From NCBI RefSeq assembly GCF_003122485.1, contig NZ_JRFU01000008.1:1-52072 (forward strand): 52,072 nt of DNA, in the 5' to 3' direction. Origin of the DNA: Eubacterium ramulus (GTDB taxonomy: Bacteria > Bacillota > Clostridia > Lachnospirales > Lachnospiraceae). Made by a program: the position numbers and the translations under genes. The notes below the pieces were generated by a model. The model was given only the letters and a program-made list of their open reading frames with translations. It had not been told where the DNA came from and ran no database searches. Of the stretch, positions 25,188-33,178 are shown piece by piece (position 1 is the stretch's first letter; each line of letters opens with the position of its first letter).

Positions 25188-25265
25188 ATCCTGTTTTCCT
25201 CCTTTCCAAGTCCCATACAGTCATTACATTTCCTTCCTCCTCTCTGTTTTTATATTCTTATTTAT

Positions 25266-25280
25266 GCAACTTACATGCCA
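25266..25280 (-). promoter_or_regulatory. Sigma-54 promoter of the symporter-amidohydrolase operon
   Basis: Minus-strand TGGCAT, 5 nt, TTGC, fully matching the -24/-12 consensus with correct spacing, about 80 bp upstream of the symporter start. A second element facing the activator gene lies at 25416-25430. Confidence 0.85.
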
Positions 25281-25330
25281 GTTTCTATTTTTACTTTTTG
25301 ACTGGGTATTGCGCACGCTTTTTCTTTTTT

Positions 25331-25410
25331 GTGTCATTTTGTGCCATTTTGTGCCATTTCGCGACTTCCTGACACATATTTTTCCCAATTATGACACATT
25401 TTGGCACACT
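25331..25410. promoter_or_regulatory. Upstream activator sites with 10-bp periodic repeats
   Basis: Three head-to-tail decamers (GTGTCATTTT, GTGCCATTTT, GTGCCATTTC) at 25331-25360 are followed by TGACACATATTT at 25370 and TGACACATTTTGGCACAC at 25392-25409. TGTGTCA is the reverse complement of TGACACA, so the sites are arranged as both direct and inverted copies. The one-turn spacing suggests cooperative binding. They sit between two sigma-54 promoters that face apart. The motif is shared with the region upstream of the aco operon. Confidence 0.6.
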
Positions 25411-25415
25411 CTTTC

Positions 25416-25430
25416 TGGCATATTTCTTGC
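25416..25430 (+). promoter_or_regulatory. Sigma-54 promoter facing the second AcoR-like activator
   Basis: Plus-strand TGGCAT, 5 nt, TTGC followed by A, a perfect -24/-12 element about 55 bp before the activator ATG. It implies positive autoregulation, which is not universal for such activators. The companion element at 25266 faces the operon. Confidence 0.8.
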
Positions 25431-25484
25431 AATGAACTATACTGACACTTATTTTCCATCCACAACAGAAGGAAGGGTATTTAT

Positions 25485-27494
25485 ATGTTATCTGAAAAGT
25501 ATGAAAAATATATCATTTACGATCAACCGCTGCCGGAAGCAGACAAGGATATTTCCCCTCAGGTACTTGAAAGCTGGAAACGGTCAAAAAATTTCCAGCT
25601 TCCCTGGCAAAAACTGAAAGAATATCACTTATCGTCCCAGGTTCTGCAGGATATTCTTTCCAAAAACCAGTTTTTGCTTGAAACAGGTCATTCCTATATG
25701 ACTACCTTATATCAGTATTTGAAAAATACCGGGATTCTGCTTTCCCTGACAGATGCACAGGGAACAATCATTGATTTTATCGGCGATAATATCACTCTGT
25801 CAGATATTACAGAACATACGAATCTGTATCTTGGTGCCATGCGCGATGAAAAACATGCCGGAACTACGGGGATCGGGCTTTGTCTTGTCACCCAATCTCC
25901 AACACAGATTCAGGGCGCGGAACATTATTGCCAGACCTTTCATCATTATATCGGAACCGCTGCACCAATCCTCAATCGCAACGGTCAAATTATTGGTGTT
26001 CTCGGTTCCGTTGCCCCCATTGAACAGGCCAACCAGAATTACATTCTGGCCATGATCTGTTCCGCTGCTGACAGCATCAGTAAAGAATTATCTATGGAGC
26101 AGAGCCTCAATCATGTCCGTAAAGTCAAAAATCAGCTCTCCGCCACCATAGAAGCAATTCCTAGCGGGATCCTGTTTACAGACACTCTCGGTGTCATTTT
26201 ACAGCACAATCGGATTGCCTCACAATTGCTTGAATCCTATCAGAATCTCAAAGGCGAAAAAATAGATCAGCTTATTTTTCCAAAGGCTTCCGGGCAAAAA
26301 ATAACGGATCTGACACAAAATATACATAATGTCGAATATAATATTATCGGATACTCCAAGCGTAAGAAATCCATTTCCATATCAACGTCCTTTGTATATG
26401 ATCTGCACCACAAGGCAATCGGAAAAATCATTTTATTGGATGAAACAAACAAACTGCATCAGCTGGCCGGAAAACTCAGCGGACTACATGCCACTTACAC
26501 CTTTGATTCTATCATAGGTTCTTCCCCGGAACTGTCAGCCGCAATCACCCTTGCGCGCACTGCTGCGGATTCATCCTCAAACGTTCTGATTCTGGGGGAA
26601 AGTGGAACCGGCAAAGAACTGTTCGCTCAGGCAATACACAATGCCAGCAATCGTGCAGATTTTCCTTTTGTAGCCATTAACTGTGGCTCTTTACCCAAAG
26701 AACTAATTGAAAGCGAGCTGTTCGGTTATGTTCCAGGAGCCTTCACCGGTGCTTCCAAAAATGGTCAGCCCGGAAAATTTGAACTGGCTAATGGCGGAAC
26801 TATCTTTCTTGACGAAATTGGCGATATGCCACTTGCACTGCAGGTATCTCTGTTACGTGTCCTGCAGACAAAAACAATTACACGCTTAGGAGACACACAC
26901 GAAAGAAAAATTGATGTACGGGTTATCACTGCCACCAATGTTAACCTGATGGAAGCTGTTCATAACCAGACATTTCGAAGTGATCTTTACTACCGGTTAA
27001 ATGTTCTTTCCATCGAAGTTCCTCCTCTGCGCGAGCGAAAAACAGATATTCCCGATCTAATTCATCACTTTATTGCAGAAAAAAGCCGGAATCTTGAGAA
27101 AAACGTCACAAAAGTCAGTCCTCCTGCTATCGAAGCACTATGCAGTTATACATGGCCCGGAAATATCAGGGAACTGGAAAACATCATTGAGCGTGCTGTA
27201 AACCTGGCAGACCAGGATTTTATTACACCGGAGCACCTCCCCCGTCAGATTTTTGAAGATCTGTCAAACACTTCATCCAACAACTGTAAGGATTCCAATG
27301 AAAAACCGGAATCTTCGGTCCTGACTTATCCTGCACAGAGCAACCTTGACTTATTTCTACAGGAACTGATTCAGGTTCTTCATGATGAGAAGGGAAATAT
27401 TTCACAGGCAGCTAAACATTTTAATATCTCCAAACGGACACTTTATCGGAAAATAAATAAATATCAGATTAATTTGAAAGATTTTCGTTTTTGA
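25485..27494 (+). CDS. Sigma-54-dependent AcoR-like activator (second copy)
   Basis: 669 residues laid out as in the activator at 10095-12230: N-terminal GAF-like sensor (about 60-200, [16 protein letters not shown]), a PAS-like domain (about 215-320), an AAA+ domain with GESGTGKE (371-378) and GAFTGA (418-423), and a C-terminal Fis helix-turn-helix ([15 protein letters not shown]). The AAA+ parts of the two are very alike, while the sensors differ, consistent with different inducers. A GAAGG ribosome site precedes the ATG. It probably controls the divergent symporter-amidohydrolase operon and its own gene. Confidence 0.92.
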   Translation: MLSEKYEKYIIYDQPLPEADKDISPQVLESWKRSKNFQLPWQKLKEYHLSSQVLQDILSKNQFLLETGHSYMTTLYQYLKNTGILLSLTDAQGTIIDFIGDNITLSDITEHTNLYLGAMRDEKHAGTTGIGLCLVTQSPTQIQGAEHYCQTFHHYIGTAAPILNRNGQIIGVLGSVAPIEQANQNYILAMICSAADSISKELSMEQSLNHVRKVKNQLSATIEAIPSGILFTDTLGVILQHNRIASQLLESYQNLKGEKIDQLIFPKASGQKITDLTQNIHNVEYNIIGYSKRKKSISISTSFVYDLHHKAIGKIILLDETNKLHQLAGKLSGLHATYTFDSIIGSSPELSAAITLARTAADSSSNVLILGESGTGKELFAQAIHNASNRADFPFVAINCGSLPKELIESELFGYVPGAFTGASKNGQPGKFELANGGTIFLDEIGDMPLALQVSLLRVLQTKTITRLGDTHERKIDVRVITATNVNLMEAVHNQTFRSDLYYRLNVLSIEVPPLRERKTDIPDLIHHFIAEKSRNLEKNVTKVSPPAIEALCSYTWPGNIRELENIIERAVNLADQDFITPEHLPRQIFEDLSNTSSNNCKDSNEKPESSVLTYPAQSNLDLFLQELIQVLHDEKGNISQAAKHFNISKRTLYRKINKYQINLKDFRF

Positions 27495-27520
27495 ACATTG
27501 GCTTCCCGGAAAGTTATGTT

Positions 27521-27588
27521 AAGGGGAGCAGAAAAACTTACCTTTGCAGCTAACAATCGCTTGCCAAGGAAAGTTTTTCCGCTCCCTT
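27521..27588. terminator. Long hairpin with conserved apex (copy 2)
   Basis: Outer stem AAGGGGAGC/GCTCCCTT (one bulge), second stem AAAAACTT/AAGTTTTT, and an apex whose loop on the minus strand reads GATTGTTA (27551-27558) on a CCTTGGCAAGC/GCTGCAAAGG stem. It follows the second activator gene by 27 bp. The remaining bases between this and 27674 (about 85 bp) show no further structure. Confidence 0.7.
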
Positions 27589-27673
27589 ATCTCTGTTATG
27601 ATACCAATATCTATCATTTTATTTTAAGATTTTGTAAAACGAAAAAAAATGCACATCGTATGGCACGTAGTGC

Positions 27674-27816
27674 AGGGTGACGTAAAAAATTTACGATATT
27701 CACTGTGTAACTTAAGAACTCCGGCAATTTTTTCTCAAGGAGCGATTGTTAGCGACTGAGACAAAATTGCCGGAGTTCTTATTAAAACCTAATATAGTAA
27801 ATTTTTAAGTCACCCT
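27674..27816. mobile_element. MITE-like element with terminal inverted repeats
   Basis: About 143 bp bounded by inverted copies of AGGGTGACkTAAAAA-TTTACkATATT (about 25 of 27 positions matched), with no coding capacity. Its centre is the hairpin at 27714-27780. A similar end sequence, AAGGTGGCTTAAAATTTACT, followed by a homologous AATAAGAACTCCnGC run, occurs at 41753-41810. This recurrence and the terminal repeats suggest a miniature transposable element. No clear target-site duplication is visible. Confidence 0.6.
27714..27780. terminator. 18-bp-stem hairpin with GATTGTTA apex (copy 3)
   Basis: A perfect 18-bp outer stem (AAGAACTCCGGCAATTTT and complement), a CTCA/TGAG inner pairing, and a GC-closed loop GATTGTTA at 27744-27751 on the plus strand. 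It lies at the centre of the MITE-like element and between convergent genes, so it could terminate transcription from either side, notably that of the SulP gene. Confidence 0.7.
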
Positions 27817-27827
27817 AAAACAAGAAA

Positions 27828-29936
27828 CTATTGTTCACGTTCCCGTAGTTTTTCGATCAACGTAAACACCTCCGGATGCCGTTCTTTCAAATGTTCATCC
27901 AGCACATGTTTCCGCTCCCGGAAGCGCTCTGCCAGTTCCGGATGTTCCTTTGCGATCCGTTCATGGATTTCCTGACGGTGCTGCTCGATGCGCAATGCCA
28001 GCGTCTGCTCGTCTTTTCCGGAAATATTAACGATTTCTTTTAAGTGTTCTTCCAGATGCTCCAGCCACTCATCCATATCCCATTCATCCATATGAGACCA
28101 GCTTCCGTGTAATAATTCTTCCACATCTTTTGTTTCTTTCAGGTGCTCGATCTGCCGTATGATCTGGCGCTCCATCTCTGCTTCTGCATCAGCACCAAAA
28201 GCCCATACAAATTCCTGCACGCGGTTGTCCGCACGCTTACGCGATGCACTGCGCTCGATATTTTCCACACCGCCTTCCAGCGGATATGGACGATTATAAC
28301 CGATATCTTTCAACGCAATATGTATCGTCCGGCGGACATTTCCGTTTTCGATCAAATGTCCCAGACCTAATTTTCGCATCTGGGTATTCAATCCGGAAAT
28401 ATGCTCTGTAACGTAAAAACGGATTCCTTTTTCCTTCAGTGATTCACTCAGCAGATTCAGGCGGTCTGCTGCCGTAATATCCATGCTTCCGATACCGCTG
28501 GCATCCAGAATCACCGCTTTTGTATCTTCTTTCAGCGCTGCCTCAATTTCCCGCTGCAATACGGAAATATTTGCAAAAAACAGGTTGCTGCTGAAACGGT
28601 AAATGATTACACCGGATATCGGATGGATCTGCTGCCCTTCTTTCAGATCCCGAAAATGCTTATGACCTGGTTGAATTCCAAGGAAGCAGGTTGCCGGTTT
28701 TGCTGTTCGGATGATCATTTCCGTAAAAGATAAAATAATGCCGATCAGTACGCCGTTGATGGTTCCAAGGAATAACACACCGAAAAATGCCCCCAGAAAA
28801 ATAAAACATTCTGTCCGGCTGACTTTCCAGAGTCGTGGTATCAATTCAAATTCTGTTGCGCCAAGCAGTGCAGAGATCACGATTGCGGTTAAAACCGGAA
28901 TTGGAAGATAGCCGATAAATCCAGTACAAAACAGCAGCAGAATGATCATGGAACTACCTGCTACCAGCCCAGTCAACTGTGTTTTTGCCTGATACTGTTC
29001 ACCCATGGCAGTTCTCGATACGGAACCATTGATCGGACAACATCCGGTAAAGGCTGCCGCAAAGTTTCCAAGGGAAAATGCCAGAATTTCCTGATTATCA
29101 TTGATCTGATATCTGTTTTTCTGTGCAAAGCTGTTTTCCGCCAGCAACGTTTCCGCCATAATCACGACTGCCACCGACAAACTGATGGTAACTGCTTCTT
29201 TTAATGGAACTGCTGAAAAATTCGGCAGACTCCATTTCGGAAGTCCCGGATCAACTGCTGCCAGTGTTTGAATTCCCCAGTCGCGCAATGGAAGTACCGC
29301 TGTCAATACCGCTCCAGCTGCCATAAGCACAACTGCCATCGGGAATTTCGGCATAATTTTTTTCGATAGTAATAAAATGGCAAGGGCAATCACGCCAAGG
29401 ATAACGGATGGAACACTGATCGTTTTTGCTGTTTCTGCAATATGCTCTGCCAGTTCCAGAAATTCTCCGACACCTGCCGTTCCGCCCATCAGTTTCGGTA
29501 CCTGCATTAGAATGATCGTGGTACAGATACCTGTGATAAATCCGCCCATGACTGGTGCAGAGATATAATTGACCAGTTTTCCGGCTTTTAATAAAGAAAA
29601 TATCAGCAGCCACAATGCCACGAAAAAGGTCAGCATCGGAACTGCCACCAGTGCTTCTGTCGAACCGGCTGTGATATTCAATCCTGCCAACGCCGATCCA
29701 ATCAGTGCCGCCGGAGCCGCATCCACCCCAAAGATAAACTGCGGTGATGTAGAAAACAGTGCAAAGATCAAAATTGGAAAGACGGATCCATATAGTCCGT
29801 ACACTGCAGGTAAGCCCGCAATCTGTGCATATCCCATGGAAATCGGGATGGAAACTGCCATAATGATCAGTCCTGCCAGAATGTCCTTTCCAAGATTTTT
29901 CTTATCATAATTTCGAAGTGTATGTGCAAATTTCAT
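27828..29936 (-). CDS. SulP-family anion transporter with His-rich C-terminal tail
   Basis: 702 residues. About 10-12 membrane helices (to about 410) carry SulP marks such as GYAQIAGLPAVYGLYGSVFP and SFAQKN. A STAS domain follows (about 435-550, with ILDASGIGSMDITAADRL). Beyond it is an unusual hydrophilic helical extension of about 120 residues, rich in Glu, Arg and His (for example EQHRQEIHERIAKEHPELA). SulP proteins move sulfate, bicarbonate or other anions. It is 8 bp after znuB and the last gene of the clp-lon-zinc block. A role in zinc or bicarbonate balance is inferred from position only. Confidence 0.9.
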   Translation of the reverse strand: MKFAHTLRNYDKKNLGKDILAGLIIMAVSIPISMGYAQIAGLPAVYGLYGSVFPILIFALFSTSPQFIFGVDAAPAALIGSALAGLNITAGSTEALVAVPMLTFFVALWLLIFSLLKAGKLVNYISAPVMGGFITGICTTIILMQVPKLMGGTAGVGEFLELAEHIAETAKTISVPSVILGVIALAILLLSKKIMPKFPMAVVLMAAGAVLTAVLPLRDWGIQTLAAVDPGLPKWSLPNFSAVPLKEAVTISLSVAVVIMAETLLAENSFAQKNRYQINDNQEILAFSLGNFAAAFTGCCPINGSVSRTAMGEQYQAKTQLTGLVAGSSMIILLLFCTGFIGYLPIPVLTAIVISALLGATEFELIPRLWKVSRTECFIFLGAFFGVLFLGTINGVLIGIILSFTEMIIRTAKPATCFLGIQPGHKHFRDLKEGQQIHPISGVIIYRFSSNLFFANISVLQREIEAALKEDTKAVILDASGIGSMDITAADRLNLLSESLKEKGIRFYVTEHISGLNTQMRKLGLGHLIENGNVRRTIHIALKDIGYNRPYPLEGGVENIERSASRKRADNRVQEFVWAFGADAEAEMERQIIRQIEHLKETKDVEELLHGSWSHMDEWDMDEWLEHLEEHLKEIVNISGKDEQTLALRIEQHRQEIHERIAKEHPELAERFRERKHVLDEHLKERHPEVFTLIEKLREREQ

Positions 29937-29944
29937 AAGTCATC

Positions 29945-30754
29945 CTACCGATTTCTGCCATAAAAATACGTTGCAAAAAATATCACCGATGCAATGATCA
30001 CGATCATTGGACCAGTAGCTACATTTGTATAATAAGAAATAAACAATCCTACAATTCCAGAAAACATTGAGAACAAAATCGAAAAGAAATGGTACTCTCT
30101 CAGATTTTCTGAAATATTCCGGCTGGATGCCGCTGGCAGGATCAGCAGCGCATTGATGATCAGAATACCAACCCATTTAATGGACAGCATTACCATCAAA
30201 GCAATAAATACGGAAAACAGATTTTCAATCAACCGAATCCGAATATGTTTACTTTTTGCCAGTGTCCGGTGCAGACTGATTGCCTGTAGACGGTTATAGC
30301 ACACGATCCAGAATACAATGGTGGCAAGAAATATCAAAAACAGATACACGATCTCCCTGCGTGTAATACTCAAAATATCGCCCACTAACAGACTGGAATA
30401 TTTACTGAAGTTTCCGCCACGGGACAAGATTGCCAGACCAATGGCGATACAGCAGGAAGAAAACACGGAAATGATCGTATCCGTGGATGCTGTACTCTTG
30501 CTTTTGATCCAGTTTAACAATAACGCAAAGGCAATACCGAAGATCACCATGGACAGATTCGTATCCGGGATTCCAAATACTACTCCGACCGCAATTCCCG
30601 TCAAAGCTGAATGTCCCAGCGCATCAGAGAAAAACGCCATCTTATTGTTGACGATCATTGTTCCCAATATACCAAACAACGGTGTAATGATCAGTACCGC
30701 AATAAACGCACTGACCATAAAGTCATACTGAAATAAGGAGGTAATTCCACTCAT
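29945..30754 (-). CDS. znuB: Zinc/manganese ABC transporter permease
   Basis: 269 residues, about 8-9 membrane helices, ABC-3 family. Typical segments are FFSDALGHSALTGIAVG near residue 35 and SIKWVGILIINALLILPAASSRNIS near 190. It starts directly at the end of znuC (no gap) with a GAGGAAG site in the znuC coding end. It forms the membrane channel for the ZnuA/ZnuC pair. Naming it zinc-specific rather than manganese-specific rests on the His-rich binding protein next to it. Confidence 0.9.
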   Translation of the reverse strand: MSGITSLFQYDFMVSAFIAVLIITPLFGILGTMIVNNKMAFFSDALGHSALTGIAVGVVFGIPDTNLSMVIFGIAFALLLNWIKSKSTASTDTIISVFSSCCIAIGLAILSRGGNFSKYSSLLVGDILSITRREIVYLFLIFLATIVFWIVCYNRLQAISLHRTLAKSKHIRIRLIENLFSVFIALMVMLSIKWVGILIINALLILPAASSRNISENLREYHFFSILFSMFSGIVGLFISYYTNVATGPMIVIIASVIFFATYFYGRNR

Positions 30755-31591
30755 TTACTCTTCCTCCTTCCATAAACCATGGCTGTGTTTCGGCATGGTG
30801 ATCTCTTTTTTCTGCTGTTCTTTCACCTGACGGCTCGGTTTGTAGTTTTCCAGATCAAATCTGCCAAACACCTGTCGAAATTCTTCGCTCTCGTACACCT
30901 GACGCACGGTTCCCTGTTTTTTCACGGTTCCATCAATCAGAATAACCTGATCTGCGTACTGTGCCACATAATCCAGATCATGTGAAATCAGAATAATAGC
31001 CAGATCATAATGCTTCTTCAGCTCGGAAATCGTATGGTAAAACAGATCCATACCGTTCTGGTCAATACCGGAAACCGGCTCATCCAAAAGGAGCAGGTTC
31101 GGCTCATCCATAACCGCCATGGACAGCAGTACACGCTGCAATTCACCACCGGACAGATTGCACACCTGTTTATCAATCAGATCTTCTGCCTTAAAAATTG
31201 CCAGATGTTCTTTTATTTTTGCATATACTTTTTTGCTCTTTTTCCAGAAAACCGGATAACGGCTCTGGTAGCTTGCGATCATATCATACACACTGATCGG
31301 TGTCTTTTTTTCGATATTCAGCGACTGCGGCACATAACCGATCTTCATTTTCTGCATGTGACCGTTTTCGCGGTCTTTGAACTCAATAGTTCCGCTGTGC
31401 GGAATATCACCAAGAATCGCCTTGATCAGCGTTGATTTTCCCGCACCGTTTTTTCCGATAACGGCTGCCAGTGTTCCACAGTGGATATGCAAATTTACAT
31501 GCTGCAAAATCGTATGGTCACCGATGGTCACACCGATATCCTGCATTTTGATACAATGCAGACCACAGGGCTGTATAATTTTTTTCATCAT
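30755..31591 (-). CDS. znuC: Zinc/manganese ABC transporter ATP-binding protein
   Basis: 278 residues with Walker A GKNGAGKSTL (about 46-55), ABC signature LSGGELQRV (about 143-151), Walker B LLLLDEP and the switch His in ISHD. A hydrophilic tail of about 40 residues holds HSHG-like His near the end. The start overlaps the znuA stop by 4 bp (ATGA), which indicates translational coupling. It energises uptake through znuB. Confidence 0.93.
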   Translation of the reverse strand: MMKKIIQPCGLHCIKMQDIGVTIGDHTILQHVNLHIHCGTLAAVIGKNGAGKSTLIKAILGDIPHSGTIEFKDRENGHMQKMKIGYVPQSLNIEKKTPISVYDMIASYQSRYPVFWKKSKKVYAKIKEHLAIFKAEDLIDKQVCNLSGGELQRVLLSMAVMDEPNLLLLDEPVSGIDQNGMDLFYHTISELKKHYDLAIILISHDLDYVAQYADQVILIDGTVKKQGTVRQVYESEEFRQVFGRFDLENYKPSRQVKEQQKKEITMPKHSHGLWKEEE

Positions 31592-32580
31592 TGGAATGCC
31601 TCTTTTAATTGTTCAATATTGCTTCTCATGCCTTCCAGATAACTGTCTGCTGAATAGTCCCCCCGTGTCAGGGTATCCAGATAAACGACTTTTACGCCAC
31701 TTTGCTTCGTCACCATTTCTCCCATATCCGTGCCATACAGTTCTTCCGCAAGCACAACAGAAACATGATTATCCTCAATGGAATGCAGAATATCAGCTAC
31801 TTCACCGGCGCTAACCTGTCGTTCTTCATCCAGATTCATTTCTCCTGCCAGTTGCAATCCGTATTCCTGCACAATATATTCGTATGCCTCGTGGAAAATC
31901 ACCACTGGCTGTGATGCGATCTGTGACGCAAGTTCTGCTGCCTCCTGCTGCAATTCCTGCACTTTTCCCTGATAGGTCTGTGCATTTTTGGCATACTGCT
32001 CCGCATGGGCGCTGTCAGCTTCGGAAAGTCCGTTACAAATGTTCTGTACCTGAATCTGATAATCCGCTAAGTTCATCCATACATGCGCATTTTCATCCCC
32101 ATGAGAATGCTCGGAATGGTCATGATCATCATGGTCAGCATCCTCATTGGAACTTAAATCGTTATGAGATTCCCCTGTTCCTTCTGCGGACTCAAGTAAA
32201 TCAATGCCATCACAAGCCTGAACAATCTTCAGATCCGGATAGGACTCTGCCACATCGGATAAAAAGCTCTCGATGCCACCGCCATTTACGATAAACACAT
32301 CTGCTTTGGACAACAGTTTCATATCCGCCGCCGTGAGCTGATAATCATGCAGACAGCCGGTTTGTGGTTCGCTCAAATTTTCCAGCGTCACACCTTCCAC
32401 ATCACCAATGACATTTTCTGCTGCAACGTACATTGGATAAAAAGATGTCACCACCAGCAGATCTTCGTCTTTCGCCTGTTCCTTCTTCTGCTCCGCCCTG
32501 ACATAAGCCATGGTCAACACACTTCCAACAAACAGGATCATCGCCAGCAAAACTGCCGTAAATACATATTTATTCTTCAT
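31588..32580 (-). CDS. znuA: Zinc ABC transporter substrate-binding protein
   Basis: 330 residues, TroA/ZnuA fold. An N-terminal hydrophobic helix (about 8-26) without a lipobox Cys acts as signal or membrane anchor. Metal ligands fit GCLHDYQLTAADMK (His), the HVWMNL segment (His), FHEAYEY (His) and a C-terminal Asp. The charged loop near residue 150 (HDDHDHSEHSHGDENAH) is the His-rich zinc-capture loop of ZnuA-type proteins. The gene start overlaps the engB end by 11 bp, and a GGAGAG site lies in engB. It binds zinc outside the membrane. Confidence 0.93.
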   Translation of the reverse strand: MKNKYVFTAVLLAMILFVGSVLTMAYVRAEQKKEQAKDEDLLVVTSFYPMYVAAENVIGDVEGVTLENLSEPQTGCLHDYQLTAADMKLLSKADVFIVNGGGIESFLSDVAESYPDLKIVQACDGIDLLESAEGTGESHNDLSSNEDADHDDHDHSEHSHGDENAHVWMNLADYQIQVQNICNGLSEADSAHAEQYAKNAQTYQGKVQELQQEAAELASQIASQPVVIFHEAYEYIVQEYGLQLAGEMNLDEERQVSAGEVADILHSIEDNHVSVVLAEELYGTDMGEMVTKQSGVKVVYLDTLTRGDYSADSYLEGMRSNIEQLKEAFQ

Positions 32581-33178
32581 TTGTCTCTCCTGAAGATGCT
32601 AAAATCTGGTCCACCAGATCCCAGATTTCCTCTCTTCCCTGCTTTGTCTCAGCCGAAAATGGAATCAGGATGGCTCCTTTTTCTGTGTTCAGTCCCAGAC
32701 GGATCACTTTTAACTGTTTCTGCAGCTGGCTGCGTTTGATCTTATCCGCCTTTGTGGCAATGATGATCGGGTGGAATCCCTGGTATACCATCCACTCGTA
32801 CATCATTTTGTCATTTGCGGAAGGCTCATGACGGATATCCACCAGCAAAAATACAGCACGCAGCTGTTCGGAACTGTTCAGATAATTCTCGATCATGGTG
32901 CCCCATTTTTCTTTTTCCTTCTGAGATACTTTTGCAAAACCATATCCCGGAAGATCAGTCAGATACAGTTCGTCATTGACATTGTAAAAATTAATGGTCT
33001 GTGTCTTACCCGGCTGACCGGAAGTACGCGCCAGTGCCTTGCGGTTCATCAATGCATTGATCAGGGATGATTTTCCCACGTTTGATTTTCCTGCAAAGGC
33101 AATTTCCGGCTTCGTATTTTTCGGTAATTTGCTGGTATAACCACATACCGTTTCCAGTGAAACATTTTTAATGATCAT
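32570..33178 (-). CDS. engB: Ribosome biogenesis GTPase EngB/YsxC
   Basis: About 202 residues. GTPase motifs: G1 GKSNVGKSSL (near 30), G3 DLPGYG (near 72), G4 TKAD (near 141) and the G5 region LIPFSAE. EngB is needed for large ribosomal subunit assembly. I prefer the start at 33178, with GGAG 6 nt before it, over an ATG four codons upstream. It overlaps the end of lon by 11 bp and the start of znuA by 11 bp. The lon-engB order is common in clostridia. The attachment of zinc genes is less so. Confidence 0.95.
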   Translation of the reverse strand: MIIKNVSLETVCGYTSKLPKNTKPEIAFAGKSNVGKSSLINALMNRKALARTSGQPGKTQTINFYNVNDELYLTDLPGYGFAKVSQKEKEKWGTMIENYLNSSEQLRAVFLLVDIRHEPSANDKMMYEWMVYQGFHPIIIATKADKIKRSQLQKQLKVIRLGLNTEKGAILIPFSAETKQGREEIWDLVDQILASSGETNEE

